From: Hydnum rufescens UP504 | Lineage: Eukaryota; Basidiomycota; Agaricomycetes; Cantharellales; Hydnaceae | Direction: 5' to 3' | NCBI GenBank assembly: GCA_014904985.1 | Contig: MU129006.1 | Location: 20,297 to 84,296 of the forward strand | DNA length: 64,000 bases | Shown here: piece after piece, positions 22,831 through 33,663 of the stretch | Layout: each line of letters starts with the position of its first letter | Numbering within the stretch: position 1 is the first letter of the stretch | Program-made: the position numbers and the translations under genes | Notes under the pieces: generated by a model | The model's input: the letters and a program-made list of their open reading frames with translations, nothing else | The model's database searches: none | Told to the model about the DNA's origin: nothing

Positions 22831-24914
22831 GTGAGTCATTCTTCCCCATAGATATGGCCACGCGAAAAGAGCAGCGAAAGCTGCTCTTTTCACGTTGGTT
22901 TTACTGGTTGACTAACATGTTTTAATTCTTATTCTAGGTCTTTAACTATCATCCAAATGACCGCAACCCCCGGCTCCCAAACAGCCGCCAACGTGCAAGC
23001 CCCCATACCTGTGAATCAAGCCTGAAACGGAATTCCAGCTCCTGTCAAAACCCGTACGAATGCCACCTGAAAACCCTGCAGCCACACATCCCATGGCAAT
23101 AATACGCGGACAGTGCATGATGAAGGAGGAAGTCATGGTACCACACACCTGCTGCAGCAGGTGTGTGGTAATGTCTGGTAATGTTTTAAAAAAAGATGTA
23201 TCCATACAACGTGCAAAAGGAGCAGCATTGCTGCTCCTTTTGTGCTGCTTCTAATTTTTAACTGACATACTTTTCTTATTCTAGGTTTCCTAAACAAAGT
23301 CCCACACATCCCACATGAAAACCCATACAAGCTCACGCCAAACCCGACGTTAAAGCGCCTGTCAACCACCACATGAAACACCTGCGTGAATGCCACATGA
23401 AAAACACCGGCCACACATATGATATCGCTGAAACCTGGACGATACATGATGAAGGAGGAACTTAAGGTGCCACACACCCACTGCAGTGGGTGTGTGGTAA
23501 TTACAACTAAGTTTTCATTCAGTATAGGTGCAATGGTGCCAAAAGAGCAGCACAAGCTGCTCTTTGGTGCTGCTTCTCGTTTTTATTTTTTTAACTAAGG
23601 TTATTCTAGATCCCCTCTCTGTGAAAACCCACCAAATGTGAACACGGACAACACCCCACACAAAAATACTGAAACCCACAGCTGCCGAAGGCCCACAACC
23701 AACCCGACAACGGGCAAAGCACAGTAGCCACACACCCACTATGATGGGTGTGTGGTAACACCTGGTGAGTTTTGACTGCAGTATGTGCAATGGTGCCCAA
23801 AGAGCAGCAGTAGCTGCTCTTTGGGTGCTGCTTCTGTTTTTTTTTTTTTTTAAACTAATGTATTCTTCATTATTCTAGCTGTCCTCTCAATGCCCAAAAC
23901 CCCATGACAAGAACACACCCGAGGTCCAAGACGAAACACTGACATGCACAGCCACCCGCAACCCGATATGAACACCCCCATGGAACTCCAGACCAAGCAT
24001 GAGCCCATGTGGACCCCCGCACTCCAGTATAAAATGGAGGTACCACACACCTGCTTAGGCGGGTGTGTGGCGATATTAGGTTGGTTCTTTTTATTACAGG
24101 GTGTATGATGGCACCAAAAGAGCAGCACCAGCTGCTCTTTTGGTGTTGCTTCTCTTATTTTTTCATACTCATTATTCTAGGTTTTCTCCTTCCGTGAAAC
24201 CCCATCTGAAGAATACACCAACAAGGCCCGGGCGAAACGCATGTGTGGGCACAGCCACACCAGCCCCAATGCTCAACTATCCACCACCAATACAACCATG
24301 CCTCAAATATGATGAGGTGTGTTGTTTTAATTATGGAGTGTACCATGATGCCAAAAGAGCAGCCCTGGCTGCTCTTTTGGTGTTGCCTTCATTTTTTTTT
24401 TCTTTACTAACATATTATTATTCTAGGTACATTCACTGTGTGATATCCGACCCAACCAATGCACAGACCAGATTCAGGAAAGATGGGAGTGCGTGGCCAC
24501 CCATACCCCGACCCTCGATTTTCCCCAACATGTATGAGGACGCCACACCCGCTTTGGCGGGTGTGTGGCAATATTAGGTAAGTTTTTAGATTATGGGGTG
24601 TATGACAATGCCAAAAGAGCAGCTGGTGCTGCTCTTTTGGCATTGGCTTCAGGTTTTTTTTTCCTTTGCTAATGTACTATTATTCCAGGTACCTCCACTG
24701 TGCGATACCCCACCTAACGACATGATCTGAGAGCCCAGCCCCCAGCACCTGCAACATACACAACAACAGACACCACACACCTGCTCTGGCGGGTGTGTGG
24801 TAATCTCAGGTAAGTTTTTGTTTAATATAGGTAAAATGGCACCAAAAGAGCAGCAGGAGCTACTCTTTTGGTGCTTCCTCTACTTCTCTACTAATGATTC
24901 TTTTGTTATTCTAG
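22798..24914 (+). repeat. Hairpin-intron array 2, plus-oriented half (8 units)
   Basis: Intron-like units are 22,831-22,937, 23,178-23,284, about 23,509-23,609 (donor CTAAGT, so G+1 is lost), 23,765-23,878, 24,080-24,180, 24,317-24,426, 24,578-24,688 and 24,810-24,914. The acceptors are all YAG, and most have a CTAAY- or CTRAY-like element upstream. Intron hairpins pair AAAAGAGCAGC with GCTGCTCTTTT around varied loops. Exon hairpins at 23,141-23,168 and 23,470-23,497 differ by paired substitutions. The exon before 24,317 lacks its hairpin. As in array 1, no shared reading frame runs through. The tail 24,915-25,037 has no hairpins. Confidence 0.8.
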
Positions 24915-25037
24915 GTCACCCCTACCCCAGATGAAACCTGACCCAACAAGAACATGGACAGAGCCCCAACATGGTATATGGACATGTGCAGTGGCCAAAG
25001 ATCTTGCCTGACCGAGTCCCATCCCTGGAATGCAATA

Positions 25038-25852
25038 GGGGGTTTCACGCCGCAAGAATTTGGTGGGAATTGAGCTGGAATCAAGTTGAGAATCAGTTTT
25101 GGAATTAGTTGGGAATCTGGATTCTACCTCACATTCTCAGGAATGTAATTCGAACTCAAGAGCTTGAATCGACATTCCGCAAATTCCAGCAGTCAAGAAT
25201 TGATCTCTGGAATCCAGAACACGTAAGGGGCCAAGCGCTATGCAAGTGTGACTAATCAACTGTACAGTGCCAACACTTGTCTTTTTACTTCCCCACTGCC
25301 ATACCTTTCAGCCTGGGCCACACAGTATCCATGGAGGAGACCCACCCCTGAGCCTGTGTCCCATCCCCTTACCTCCTAGTCTGCCACAACATTGTATATG
25401 CCTGCTCCTATTGGAACATAAAAGCTGCTGCTGCCCATTTAGGGTTAGGGTCAGAAAATATATATACAAAAATCAAGTACAATCATGAGGTGTCGGAGTA
25501 GGAAAGAAATTTTCAATGACAGCAGGCACTTATAGTCTGCCAGCTCAGACCAAAGCCAGTCTGTGGGGGAACTAGTGGGTATAGAAAGGATGTCCCAGAT
25601 ATACAGGACAATCAGACAGCCATGGGGGCTGGATGTGATGTCGGCAACATGGATGTAGTTGATGGACATGTATAGATTCCATACAGGGTTTGAATTGCAT
25701 TTCTTGGAATTCCAGTATGTACATGTCAAGGGGGGTTTCAGGCAACACCAAGAATTCACCTGGAATCAAGGCTGGAATTGCTGGATTCTGGATCAGATTC
25801 CAGCTCAATTCCAGCCTCAATTCCAGCCAAATTCTTGCGGCGTGAAACTCCC
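25038..25852. mobile_element. Short TIR element with TA target site
   Basis: GGGGGTTTCACGCCGCAAGA at 25,038 mirrors the end at 25,852. TA flanks both sides. The subterminal regions are rich in GGAATTGAGCTGGAATC-like motifs in opposite orientations. There is no transposase, so it is probably a non-autonomous element with TA target preference. Confidence 0.65.
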
Positions 25853-26144
25853 TAATATATGCATGCAATAATTATGATTAGATAGTATAATATATTAAAT
25901 ATTAAATATTAAATATTATAATTGCTATTTCTGAGGGATCCTAGTATTCTGATCAATACTACATCTAGGACTTGATGATAGGATGGATATTGCCCCATGG
26001 GAAACCTGCAGGTTTCCCTTGGGTTTTACAACCCCATCATGTATCCCACGGGATCTACCCCTGTGAGTCGCAGGGGCAGGTTTTCAACCCTGCGGGGCAG
26101 GAGGTCCTAAATTCCCCCAGGGGGACCCCGTGCAATACCCTAGC
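25853..26144. other. A+T-rich tract and small palindromes, no gene
   Basis: AATATTAAAT-type repeats are followed by AAACCTGCAGGTTT and related palindromes resembling those near 21,215. Confidence 0.5.
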
Positions 26145-27010
26145 TCAACCAGGGTAGGCAAATCTGACTGCTCTGCTGTAGAGCTGCCAGGCAATATCCC
26201 ATTGGCCATGGGTAGCAATAGGATTTGAGGCTGCCAATCTCCCAAATGTGATCTTGAGCTTTCCAAGTTCATGGATGGTGTCTTCATCAACATCACGGGA
26301 ATTCCAGATAGAGTGGACCTTGTCGAGATCAATGTATTTGTGGAGGAGGATCAGTTCCCAAAGGGAAGTTGGGAATGGCAGGACCTTGGGGCTCCCAAGG
26401 AGGCTCTTGAGTCGGGCTTTGATCATCTGAATATATTTCTGCTTGACTTTGACCATGTCAAGGGCAAGCTCAAGGTGGTGGTAATAACCCTTGGGCAGTT
26501 CAACAGAATCAGAATCCCAGAAATCAGTGATTGTATCCTTCTTCTTTTTTGAAGTCTGGTATGCTGCTTCAGAGCCATCATCCCCATCGTCTCTGCTGCT
26601 ATCTGGAGTGGCAGGTCATCACCGTTTTCAGAGCAGAGTTGGGAGTCTTGGGACATCATCAGGTTCCTCTTCAGGGGGAGGTGAAAGGGGGGCATCAAGC
26701 CCTCCATAGTTTTGGGCATGATCAGCTCGCCTTCCCCTTGGGTCAGAAGCTCCCCTGGCTGGGAGGCAATCTGATCAAGGAGTTGCATATAGGTCTGGTT
26801 GTATCATGTCTGCCTGATAGTGTCAAGGAATGCAGTGATTTTATCTCAGACAATGGAGACATTCTTGAGGGTAGGTGTCAAGCTGGCATCATCCAGGAGT
26901 CCTTCAAGGTAATCTCACTGCTTGGTGGCAAGGGATTCATTACCTCCAGTACATTCGCTCCTAGAAATAGTAGCAGCACCAGTAGTATCATCAAGTGTCT
27001 CAGAACCAGA
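26145..27010 (-). pseudogene. Gag-like relic of a basidiomycete retroelement
   Basis: The minus frame at 26,456-26,145 contains YIDLDKVHSIW and HGQWDIAWQLYSRAVRFAYP. From memory these resemble the upstream (gag-like) protein of basidiomycete retroelements. The preceding frame (26,788-26,423) is Gln/Glu-rich and overlaps it in another phase, so the copy is frameshifted. No reverse transcriptase is present. The identification is moderate. Confidence 0.45.
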
Positions 27011-27154
27011 GGGATTCATAGAATATGATGGGAGTAATGATAAGTGCCAACAGATAGTAGCTGCATGAGGAACTAATAGGGTGAGACACAGAAAACAAGA
27101 GAAATAGGGAAGCCTTATATTTATATCTTCTCAATCCTGCCTCAGGGTCCCTCA

Positions 27155-28557
27155 TTTTGGGATAAAGAACCTCGTGTGTGTCGCGGAGGTACAAACCAGT
27201 GGGGTATGTACACAAAATACCTATGTTATATATAGTAAAAGGAGGGCAGCCATAGGCCGGACAAGCGGAGAGGGGTAGATCGAGCGGCACGTGACATACG
27301 CCATAGTCGATAACCACCCATTTCAACACTCCCCTTGACGGTGGAGACTACGGCACCAGCGAAAAACATGAGACAAATGATAAAAGTTAATGGGGCAGTC
27401 CATATATGCACCCACTAAAGCGAGTGAGTTCGAACAGGGAATGGGAAAGTGAGCAAAACATGGACAATGGCTCCCACTGGAGCAAATGAGTTTGAGCAGG
27501 AATGGGGGCAAGGGAAAAACAAGAAGAAAAAATACTCCCCCTGGAGTAGAGACCATAAACACTGAAAAATTAAACCTGTCAGTAGCAGGACTGTGAGCCG
27601 AGCTGTCCGAGCTCCCTCGCGCGAACTGAGAACCGAAAATGAAAATTGCTCCCAAGTAGTAGCAGGTACCACGAGCCGAGTCCTCCAAAAAACTCCTTCA
27701 TGCGAACCGAAATCGAAAAATGAACCCCTCAGTAGGAGGACCACAAGCCGAGCTTACTGAGCTCCCTTGCGCGAACTGGAAACCGAAAATAATGTCATGT
27801 ACCGCGAGCCGGATATCCAAATCCCCTCGCACAAACCGTAAGCCGAAAAAATATAATGGTGGATGTCTTGATGACATCGAGAACTGTGAGCCGGAAAACT
27901 GAATCCCCTCACGCGCATCCCAAAACAGCGAGCCGGGCCATGGCCAATGACAAATCCCCCTCGCCTGAGTGCCACCTCCATCCCACCCACAAGACCATGC
28001 AAAAGGTCTCCCAAAGAGTCATGAGCCAAGTCAACAGACTCCCTCACACATGTCTCGAAATAGTGTTCCGGGTCTGGGCCCAGTGCCCACCCGAACACCC
28101 ACATAAAGAAAAATCCACCTCACCAACATGGCGCAGCGGCAATAGAAAAATTCCCCGAAAGAGGACACGGGTACGACGGTTGCAACGGTTACGACGGACA
28201 TGGGATGTATACAGACACGGGGCCTCAAACACAGGCCGGAGGATAATCCCAGGTATGAGCAAAGGTTTCCCTATAGGACAGGTACTCCCAGGCACAGTAA
28301 TCGCACAGATTGAGAACGGAACAACCGGTCCACAGACACGGTGTTGACTGTCACAGATTACAGCACAGAGGTTCACTGGTTTGTTTTGGGATAAAGAACC
28401 TCGTGTGTGTCGCGGAGGTACAAACCAGTGGGGTATGTACACAAAATACCTACGTTATATATAGTAAAAGGAGGGCGGCCATAGGCCGGACAAGTGGAGA
28501 GGGGTAGATCGAGCGGCACGTGACATACACCGTAGTCAATAACCGCCCATTTCAACA
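27155..28557 (-). mobile_element. TRIM retrotransposon with intact LTRs and TSD
   Basis: Direct repeats 27,155-27,328 and 28,382-28,557 are about 95 percent identical. The right copy starts TGTTTTGGG and ends TTTCAACA (TG...CA); the left has lost two bases at its edge. CCTCA occurs immediately on both sides (27,150-27,154 and 28,558-28,562), a 5-bp target-site duplication. A purine tract AAGGGGAG abuts the LTR at 27,329-27,336 on the minus strand, which sets the orientation. The 1.05-kb interior has no pol; it holds degenerate tandem units with AGCCGAG and CCGAAAAT motifs. It must have moved with proteins from elsewhere. I saw no clear primer-binding site. Confidence 0.85.
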
Positions 28558-28799
28558 CCTCATACTAGAGACACCACAGTAACTCTGCCACCCCAAGTAC
28601 AACTGAGTCGGGAGGTGGATGCCTTCATGCATGAGGCTATCCACGCAGTATGTCTCGCATGCTAGGTGCAGCAGTGCATGCCAGATGTGGCAGCAGAGAG
28701 AGTGGACACAGTGGCAAAAGAATGGATGGTAGTGGGAAGGATGGATGCAGTCCTGTAGATTTCACACAAGCCTGGTATAACTCATACCTCCATTAAACA

Positions 28800-29000
28800 T
28801 CAAATTTCCCCTGATGACTAAGCAGATGTGAGTGAATTCGATAGACCAGAGAGCCCTAGTTGCTCAGGTGACTTAGCAGGAAGGATATATTAAAGAGTCC
28901 TTAGATCTGTAGGCAAGCTCAAGCTTGCCCTTTTATACTATGTACAGGATATTAAAGAAACTACAGGAGAACAGTAGAATGTTCAGGTGCTATACTACTG
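28800..29000. repeat. LTR-like fragment shared with 52.5 kb
   Basis: CCCCTGATGACTAAGC through a CTTTTATACTATGTACAGGA-like TATA region matches about 52,507-52,660. It is probably part of another LTR family. No coding sequence is seen in 28,560-29,210. Confidence 0.55.
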
Positions 29001-29209
29001 GCACCAACAAGAAAGATATAGAATGTTCTCTTAGGTATATTATTACCATAAGAGGGTGGTAGGGGAGTCACACTTGATACGGCATTAAGTCCAAATAGGG
29101 GGTATTGCCACTTTGGGCTGATTACATGATCAACTCTTCCAACAGTTCAAGCCTTCACTTTCTTCCTCTTTTTTTTTTTCGTTGGTTGTCCAATTAAAAA
29201 ATCATTTTC

Positions 29210-29800
29210 TACAGTGTGCATCACCTCAAAACCCCTATCCCAGACAGACTGGCCAATTTTCCAAGCACCCGTGACACCCCCCAGCAACTTCGCCAGGTTG
29301 TGACGTCACAAATTGTTAGATTTCGAGTGCCTACAGTATCCACTCCGTTCGGTTGTAGGCTCCATGCTCTATGTGTTGTTGTAGGCGGTTATCGGCTACG
29401 GCGTATTAGTGTCACGTGCCCGTTTGTGGGCGGCCTTTACCCCTCGCCGCCCATTCTAGGGCCGACCCCTTTTATTATATATAGCGTAGGTACTACACTT
29501 AGTTTCTCACTGGTTTGTACCTCCGCGACACACACGAGGTTCTTCATTCCACAAAACTATGGCAGTGCCCTCGCTGTACATGTACTTGTGTAGCATATCC
29601 AGGTGATTGATCAGCACTTTCACAATCCAATTTGCAACCCTGATCAAGAGAGAAGCTTCAGAAGCTGGCTTTGATTCTACTAGCTCCAAACAGGCAGCTC
29701 GTAGCCGTAACACACTAGCGTACATACACAGTGTGAACGTAGGGACGAGCGTTCGTTCCCCCAAGCAAGAATCCTATTCCTCCCTATGTCGGTAAGACAG
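29210..29800 (+). repeat. Dispersed repeat, copy interrupted by a solo LTR
   Basis: Without the LTR at 29,374-29,556 this matches the reverse complement of 38,680-39,110. Its distal part (GCTTGGGGGAACGAACG and neighbours) also recurs at 35,245, 38,730, 41,905 and 45,870 downstream of wax-synthase-like copies. There is no coding sequence. Confidence 0.75.
29374..29556. mobile_element. Solo LTR with CTATG target-site duplication
   Basis: It starts TGTTGTTGTAGGCGG and ends near ACAAAA. CTATG flanks both sides (29,369-29,373 and 29,557-29,561). It is related to the TRIM LTR at 27,155 in the opposite reading and to 52,123-52,322. The related repeat near 38,920-38,940 lacks it and serves as the empty site. 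Confidence 0.8.
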
Positions 29801-30294
29801 CGGGAGAAACAAGAGCACGTTAGCAGTAAAGAGAAGCTAGGCGGGGCGATAGAATGAGGCTGGGGTGGTGTACAGTATTTCCTGCCAACGCTTGTATGGT
29901 TGGTTGGGATCGTCAACCATACACCGGCCACAAACCTGCGAGCCAACAGCCCAAGTGAATAGCATATACACTTCAGCTGAGCCTTGGCTTTCTTGCTCGG
30001 CGACGATCGCTAGATAGATTGCGCGGCAATCCGGCCGGAGACACGGTTCTCCTCATCCCTTTCGCCCAACATTATATTTCACTGAGAAGAATATCGTGCT
30101 GCGCAAGATTAGAATCGTATTTGATATGATGAAATAGACCATTCCAGGCCTTTAATAAATGCCCCACAAACTTTCCTAAATGGCATATCGCAGAGACAGT
30201 TAGGACTAAATTCGCGGGCGGAGGCCGCCCGCAGTCCTAGAGCGATATGTCAGCGCGTGAAAGCCAATGGAATTAATCCTCGAGGCGAATGCGA
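29801..30294. other. Intergenic, contains a nested hairpin
   Basis: No gene is seen. At about 30,182-30,250 a nested inverted repeat has CATATCGC/GCGATATG outer arms, AGGACT/AGTCCT middle arms and a GCGGGCGG/CCGCCCGC inner stem. It lies about 45 bp beyond the stop of the neighbouring F-box gene and might affect its 3' end. Confidence 0.5.
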
Positions 30295-32150
30295 TCACAG
30301 CTCTTCGAGGTCTTTCTCGATCCTCTCGTACAAATCCCAAGCGTGTCCAACAAGCGAATGCCCACACCCGGGAATATGGCCACCGAACTCGCCATCCTCG
30401 AGCTCTCGATCCTGTTCATCAGAGTCATCTCTCTTGCTGCCACCACCGTCGATTAGATGATCTGTTGGGACTCCGAAGCAAAGCAGAGGGGGCCGGCCGT
30501 CCCAATCCCACTCATCTCCATCAAGGCTTACGTCCACGAGCCCATTGAGGCCTTCCTCTTCCCCCCCTCTTCCACCTTCGAGGTGCTCGGCACTCGCCAC
30601 CTCGTCGAAGCACATAACCCGGACGGTGCCAGTTCTGCCCGAGGCACGCAGGCGCGCCCATACTGCGCGGATAGTATCCATCCCGGAAGCCCATCCGCTC
30701 TCAAACTCTTCTGTCCAATCAGCCCGCTTGAGCGCGTTTGGGACTGGGGATAGAGTTGTGGAGAGCGTCACGAGGCGCGGGACGGGGGGCAAGATGCGGA
30801 TCTTAGCTGCTGAGGGTAGCAAAGCGGCGGCAGCAGCAGAAGTCGAAGACGACGAGAGGATGGGAGTCGCACGGCGTGGGGGCGAATGTGAACGCAAGGA
30901 GACCGTAGACTGCGCGAGACCCCGACGACCTCTTCTTGGTCTCCTTGCAACCGCTACATTTTGCGGAGGGAGCAGCTCGGGTAGAGCATCCCCGTCGTTC
31001 GGAGTAGGGGACGACATGGCCTTGTTAGCTGTAATCCATTCGCTTAATGCCTTCTCTCGGGCCCGAGCTTTGGGGAGACCGGCAAGAGCACAGGACCTAC
31101 CGAGTTCGCGCCATCCTTCCCTATTTAACGAACAGCCATCAAGGATCAGATGGCGCAAGCTCGGTAAGCTCGCGACAAGTTGGGGCAAGGTCTGATCGGC
31201 GTCAGCCAGAGAAGATGTGCTGAGATCGAGGGCGTATAACGCGGGGAATGAGCCGGGGGAGATCAGCTGCGAGATGACAGGTCTCGCTGGTACGCGTAGC
31301 CTCAGGTGGGTAACGCCTCGCGCCAGAGGAGACAGGGAAAGCACCCGCAGGACGGTGAGACTATGAAAAACAATAGGCTGGGCGAAACTTGTTTGAGGGG
31401 CAAATGCACCACTTGGGAGTGGGTCTTGGACTATAGAGATGCGCTTCAGGGTTGCTATTCCTGGCCATCCCGCAAGTAATTCTATCATTGAGTCACTATA
31501 TGAGCCCTGGTCAACCGGGTGAGTGGGAGCCATTGGCTACATGTGAAAAGAGAAAATGTCCTACTTTAAGAAATTGGTAATAAGTCGCTTTTTCAACGCT
31601 GGAAGAGAAGGTTGATAGAGATACAGGTGCGATTAGGATGAGATGGCTCACTAAGGCCTGAATCGTAGTGAGAGGAGACGTAATGATTGTTGAGGCTTCT
31701 TGAATAGGTCCTCCAGGTGTTCTGGAGCAAAGGTAGTGCCGATGTTCAGATGCAAATACTGCAACTGGGGTATTAGCTGAACGGTGCTGTCGTGTGTGCA
31801 CCTTACCAGTCAGTGCCAAACCCGACGGTGATCGGATCGATCCACCACACGTACTTGACTAGCACATCGGCATCAGGATCCCATGCCCGAAGCTCGAAGG
31901 ATTGGATCCAGTTGCTCTCATGATGGTCCTCAGATTCAGGAGTGGAGAGGTTCAATTTGCGCCAAAGTCGCGGAAGTTGGCGTTTGGTGTCGATATGGAT
32001 GTGCTGATACAGATGGTGGAGGGGAATGGGTGAACAGGGAAGAGCAGTTGACAGCGCCCAAGCAGTGGTCTGCAGCTCCGCGGGGGGTATATGGGTTAGT
32101 ATAACTATGTATAACTCTGGGGGCAGACTAGCAATCGGTGAGAGAAACAT
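30295..32150 (-). CDS. F-box / LRR-like protein, 558 residues
   Basis: Exons 32,150-31,855, 31,786-31,652, 31,598-31,565 and 31,506-30,295 join in frame for 1,677 nt. Introns of 68, 53 and 58 nt have GT-AG ends. The N-terminus (IASLPPELYIVILTHIPPAE) fits an F-box, which recruits Skp1 in SCF ubiquitin ligases. The following LQYLHLNIG and RHLILDGCSL segments look like irregular leucine-rich repeats, the usual substrate-binding part. The C-terminal half is low-complexity, with Ser- and Ala-rich runs and an acidic tail. The substrate is unknown. A fragment of its first exon recurs at 39,165-39,375. Confidence 0.8.
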
Positions 32151-32199
32151 ACGGGCGGCAACTCGGGTGTGGCGATGCCCGGCCTCGTAACTGAAAGTC

Positions 32200-32584
32200 T
32201 TAATGCTTAGTCAGCACTTGTTTCTCGGGATGCACCGACCCTACTCTCCGAGCTGCTATTGTTGGGTGAATCTCTCGGCAAAATACACAGTTGATCTAGA
32301 AGGCACAGAATGATTTTCCAGAAATATATATGTATTATTGTTACATGCAGATATTTGACTTGAGTCGACTTCGAATCAAGTCGAGTCGGCAAATTTGGCT
32401 TATCTCCGAAGTCAACTCAAGTCAAATATCTGATGTAACAATAATAATCCACATTTCTGGAAAATTACTCTGTGCCTTCTGGATCAACTCTCAACGCTAA
32501 GATTCATACAACAGCAGTAGATCAGTGGGTTTGGGCACGGAGAGCAGGGTACATCCCGAGAAACAAGTGCTGACTAAGCATTAA
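32200..32584. mobile_element. Foldback MITE with TTAA target site
   Basis: TTAA at both edges is followed by inverted arms starting TGCTTAGTCAGCACTTGTTT and continuing with interruptions to a centre near 32,391 rich in GACTTGAGTCGACTT-type motifs. TTAA duplication is typical of piggyBac-superfamily elements. There is no coding sequence. Confidence 0.7.
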
Positions 32585-33613
32585 GATCAAGGGCGCATAA
32601 ATGGCGCTTGTTTCCACTTATTCCACATCGTGATTTGCGAGATTAAGCTTCATGTGCGTGATTCCTATTTCATAAAGGTATGAGGTATGGAAGTTGGGCA
32701 TAGCATCCCGCTGCGGACTCGGCTTGCAATTTGACAGGCATCATGGTACACAAGGCAGTGTATTACTGTAAAATTTCTAGCATAGTACTGCCATGTATGA
32801 ACAAGTATCGATAGTGCTCTTATTTTTCCCCTGAATTTGACTTGAGCTGGCTTGGAGCGAAGCCAAGTCGGCCAAAGTCAAGTCATTGATCTGTAATCAA
32901 TCAACTTGGCTTGACTTGCCTTGGCTCATTCGTGACTCAAGTCGACTCACACTACAATACAGATTTTTAGTATAAGGTGTATTCTAACATTTGAATTAGA
33001 ACCCCGTAGGCCTATCCACTTTTATGATTTGGGGAGTCACAAATTTACCACAGAGGACAAGGACACCGCCTGCACTCGTAGTTCGGTCGAGACACTCGTA
33101 GACGGTCAAGTGCGGTGGCATACAGCTGATAAAATATATGTAGAGCAGTTTCGAATTTTTCTCATTCGGATAGCTCCGCCAGCTCCATTGCGGCTTTCAG
33201 CCGCAGCCTTCCACAACTGCCACATCGCAAATCAAAGACGAGGTCCGTTGTTGGAGAGTGCTATAGTACAGCCTATTAGGCATTGTATAGTTCGGAGACA
33301 GGTGAGATAGACATCCTGAGGCCAAAACACGTGCTTTTTCTCATCATTGCCCTCGCAATGGAGGACCAGAACATTGGGACCCCGGCTGAGTCTGAGACGT
33401 GACGGCTGTGGCATCAAAGCCGCAATAGAGTTGGGTCGGAACTATCCGAAGGAGAAAAATTTACAAGCGCTCTACATATATTTTACCAGCGGTAACACGG
33501 ACAAGGACGGTGCAGATGATTAATCTCCAGTCTCTGAGCGGGAGGTCCGAAGTGTCTGAGATCCAACACATTTTTGCTGACCAATAATTCGCCCTGACTG
33601 ACATTTGCTCCCC
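32585..33613. repeat. Upstream repeat of the wax-synthase unit
   Basis: 32,640-32,815 matches 35,375-35,550, and 32,860-33,110 matches 36,220-36,450 and partly 40,060-40,150. These segments were duplicated with the downstream genes. CAAGTC/GACTTG-rich motifs recur. There is no gene. Confidence 0.65.
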
Positions 33614-33620
33614 TATAAAA
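33614..33620 (+). promoter_or_regulatory. TATA box of wax-synthase-like copy A
   Basis: TATAAAA lies 50 bp before the ATG. The same box lies 48, 49 and 45 bp before copies B, C and D, so it is conserved while the coding frames decay. Confidence 0.65.
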
Positions 33621-33663
33621 TGCCTTGCCTCCCTCCCGTGTTTCCCTTCCCCTCAATTCCGCC

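Noticed and set aside
30545..31195. 216-codon plus-strand frame opposite the F-box gene
   Set aside because: It overlaps the long, correctly spliced minus-strand gene and is GC-rich shadow sequence.
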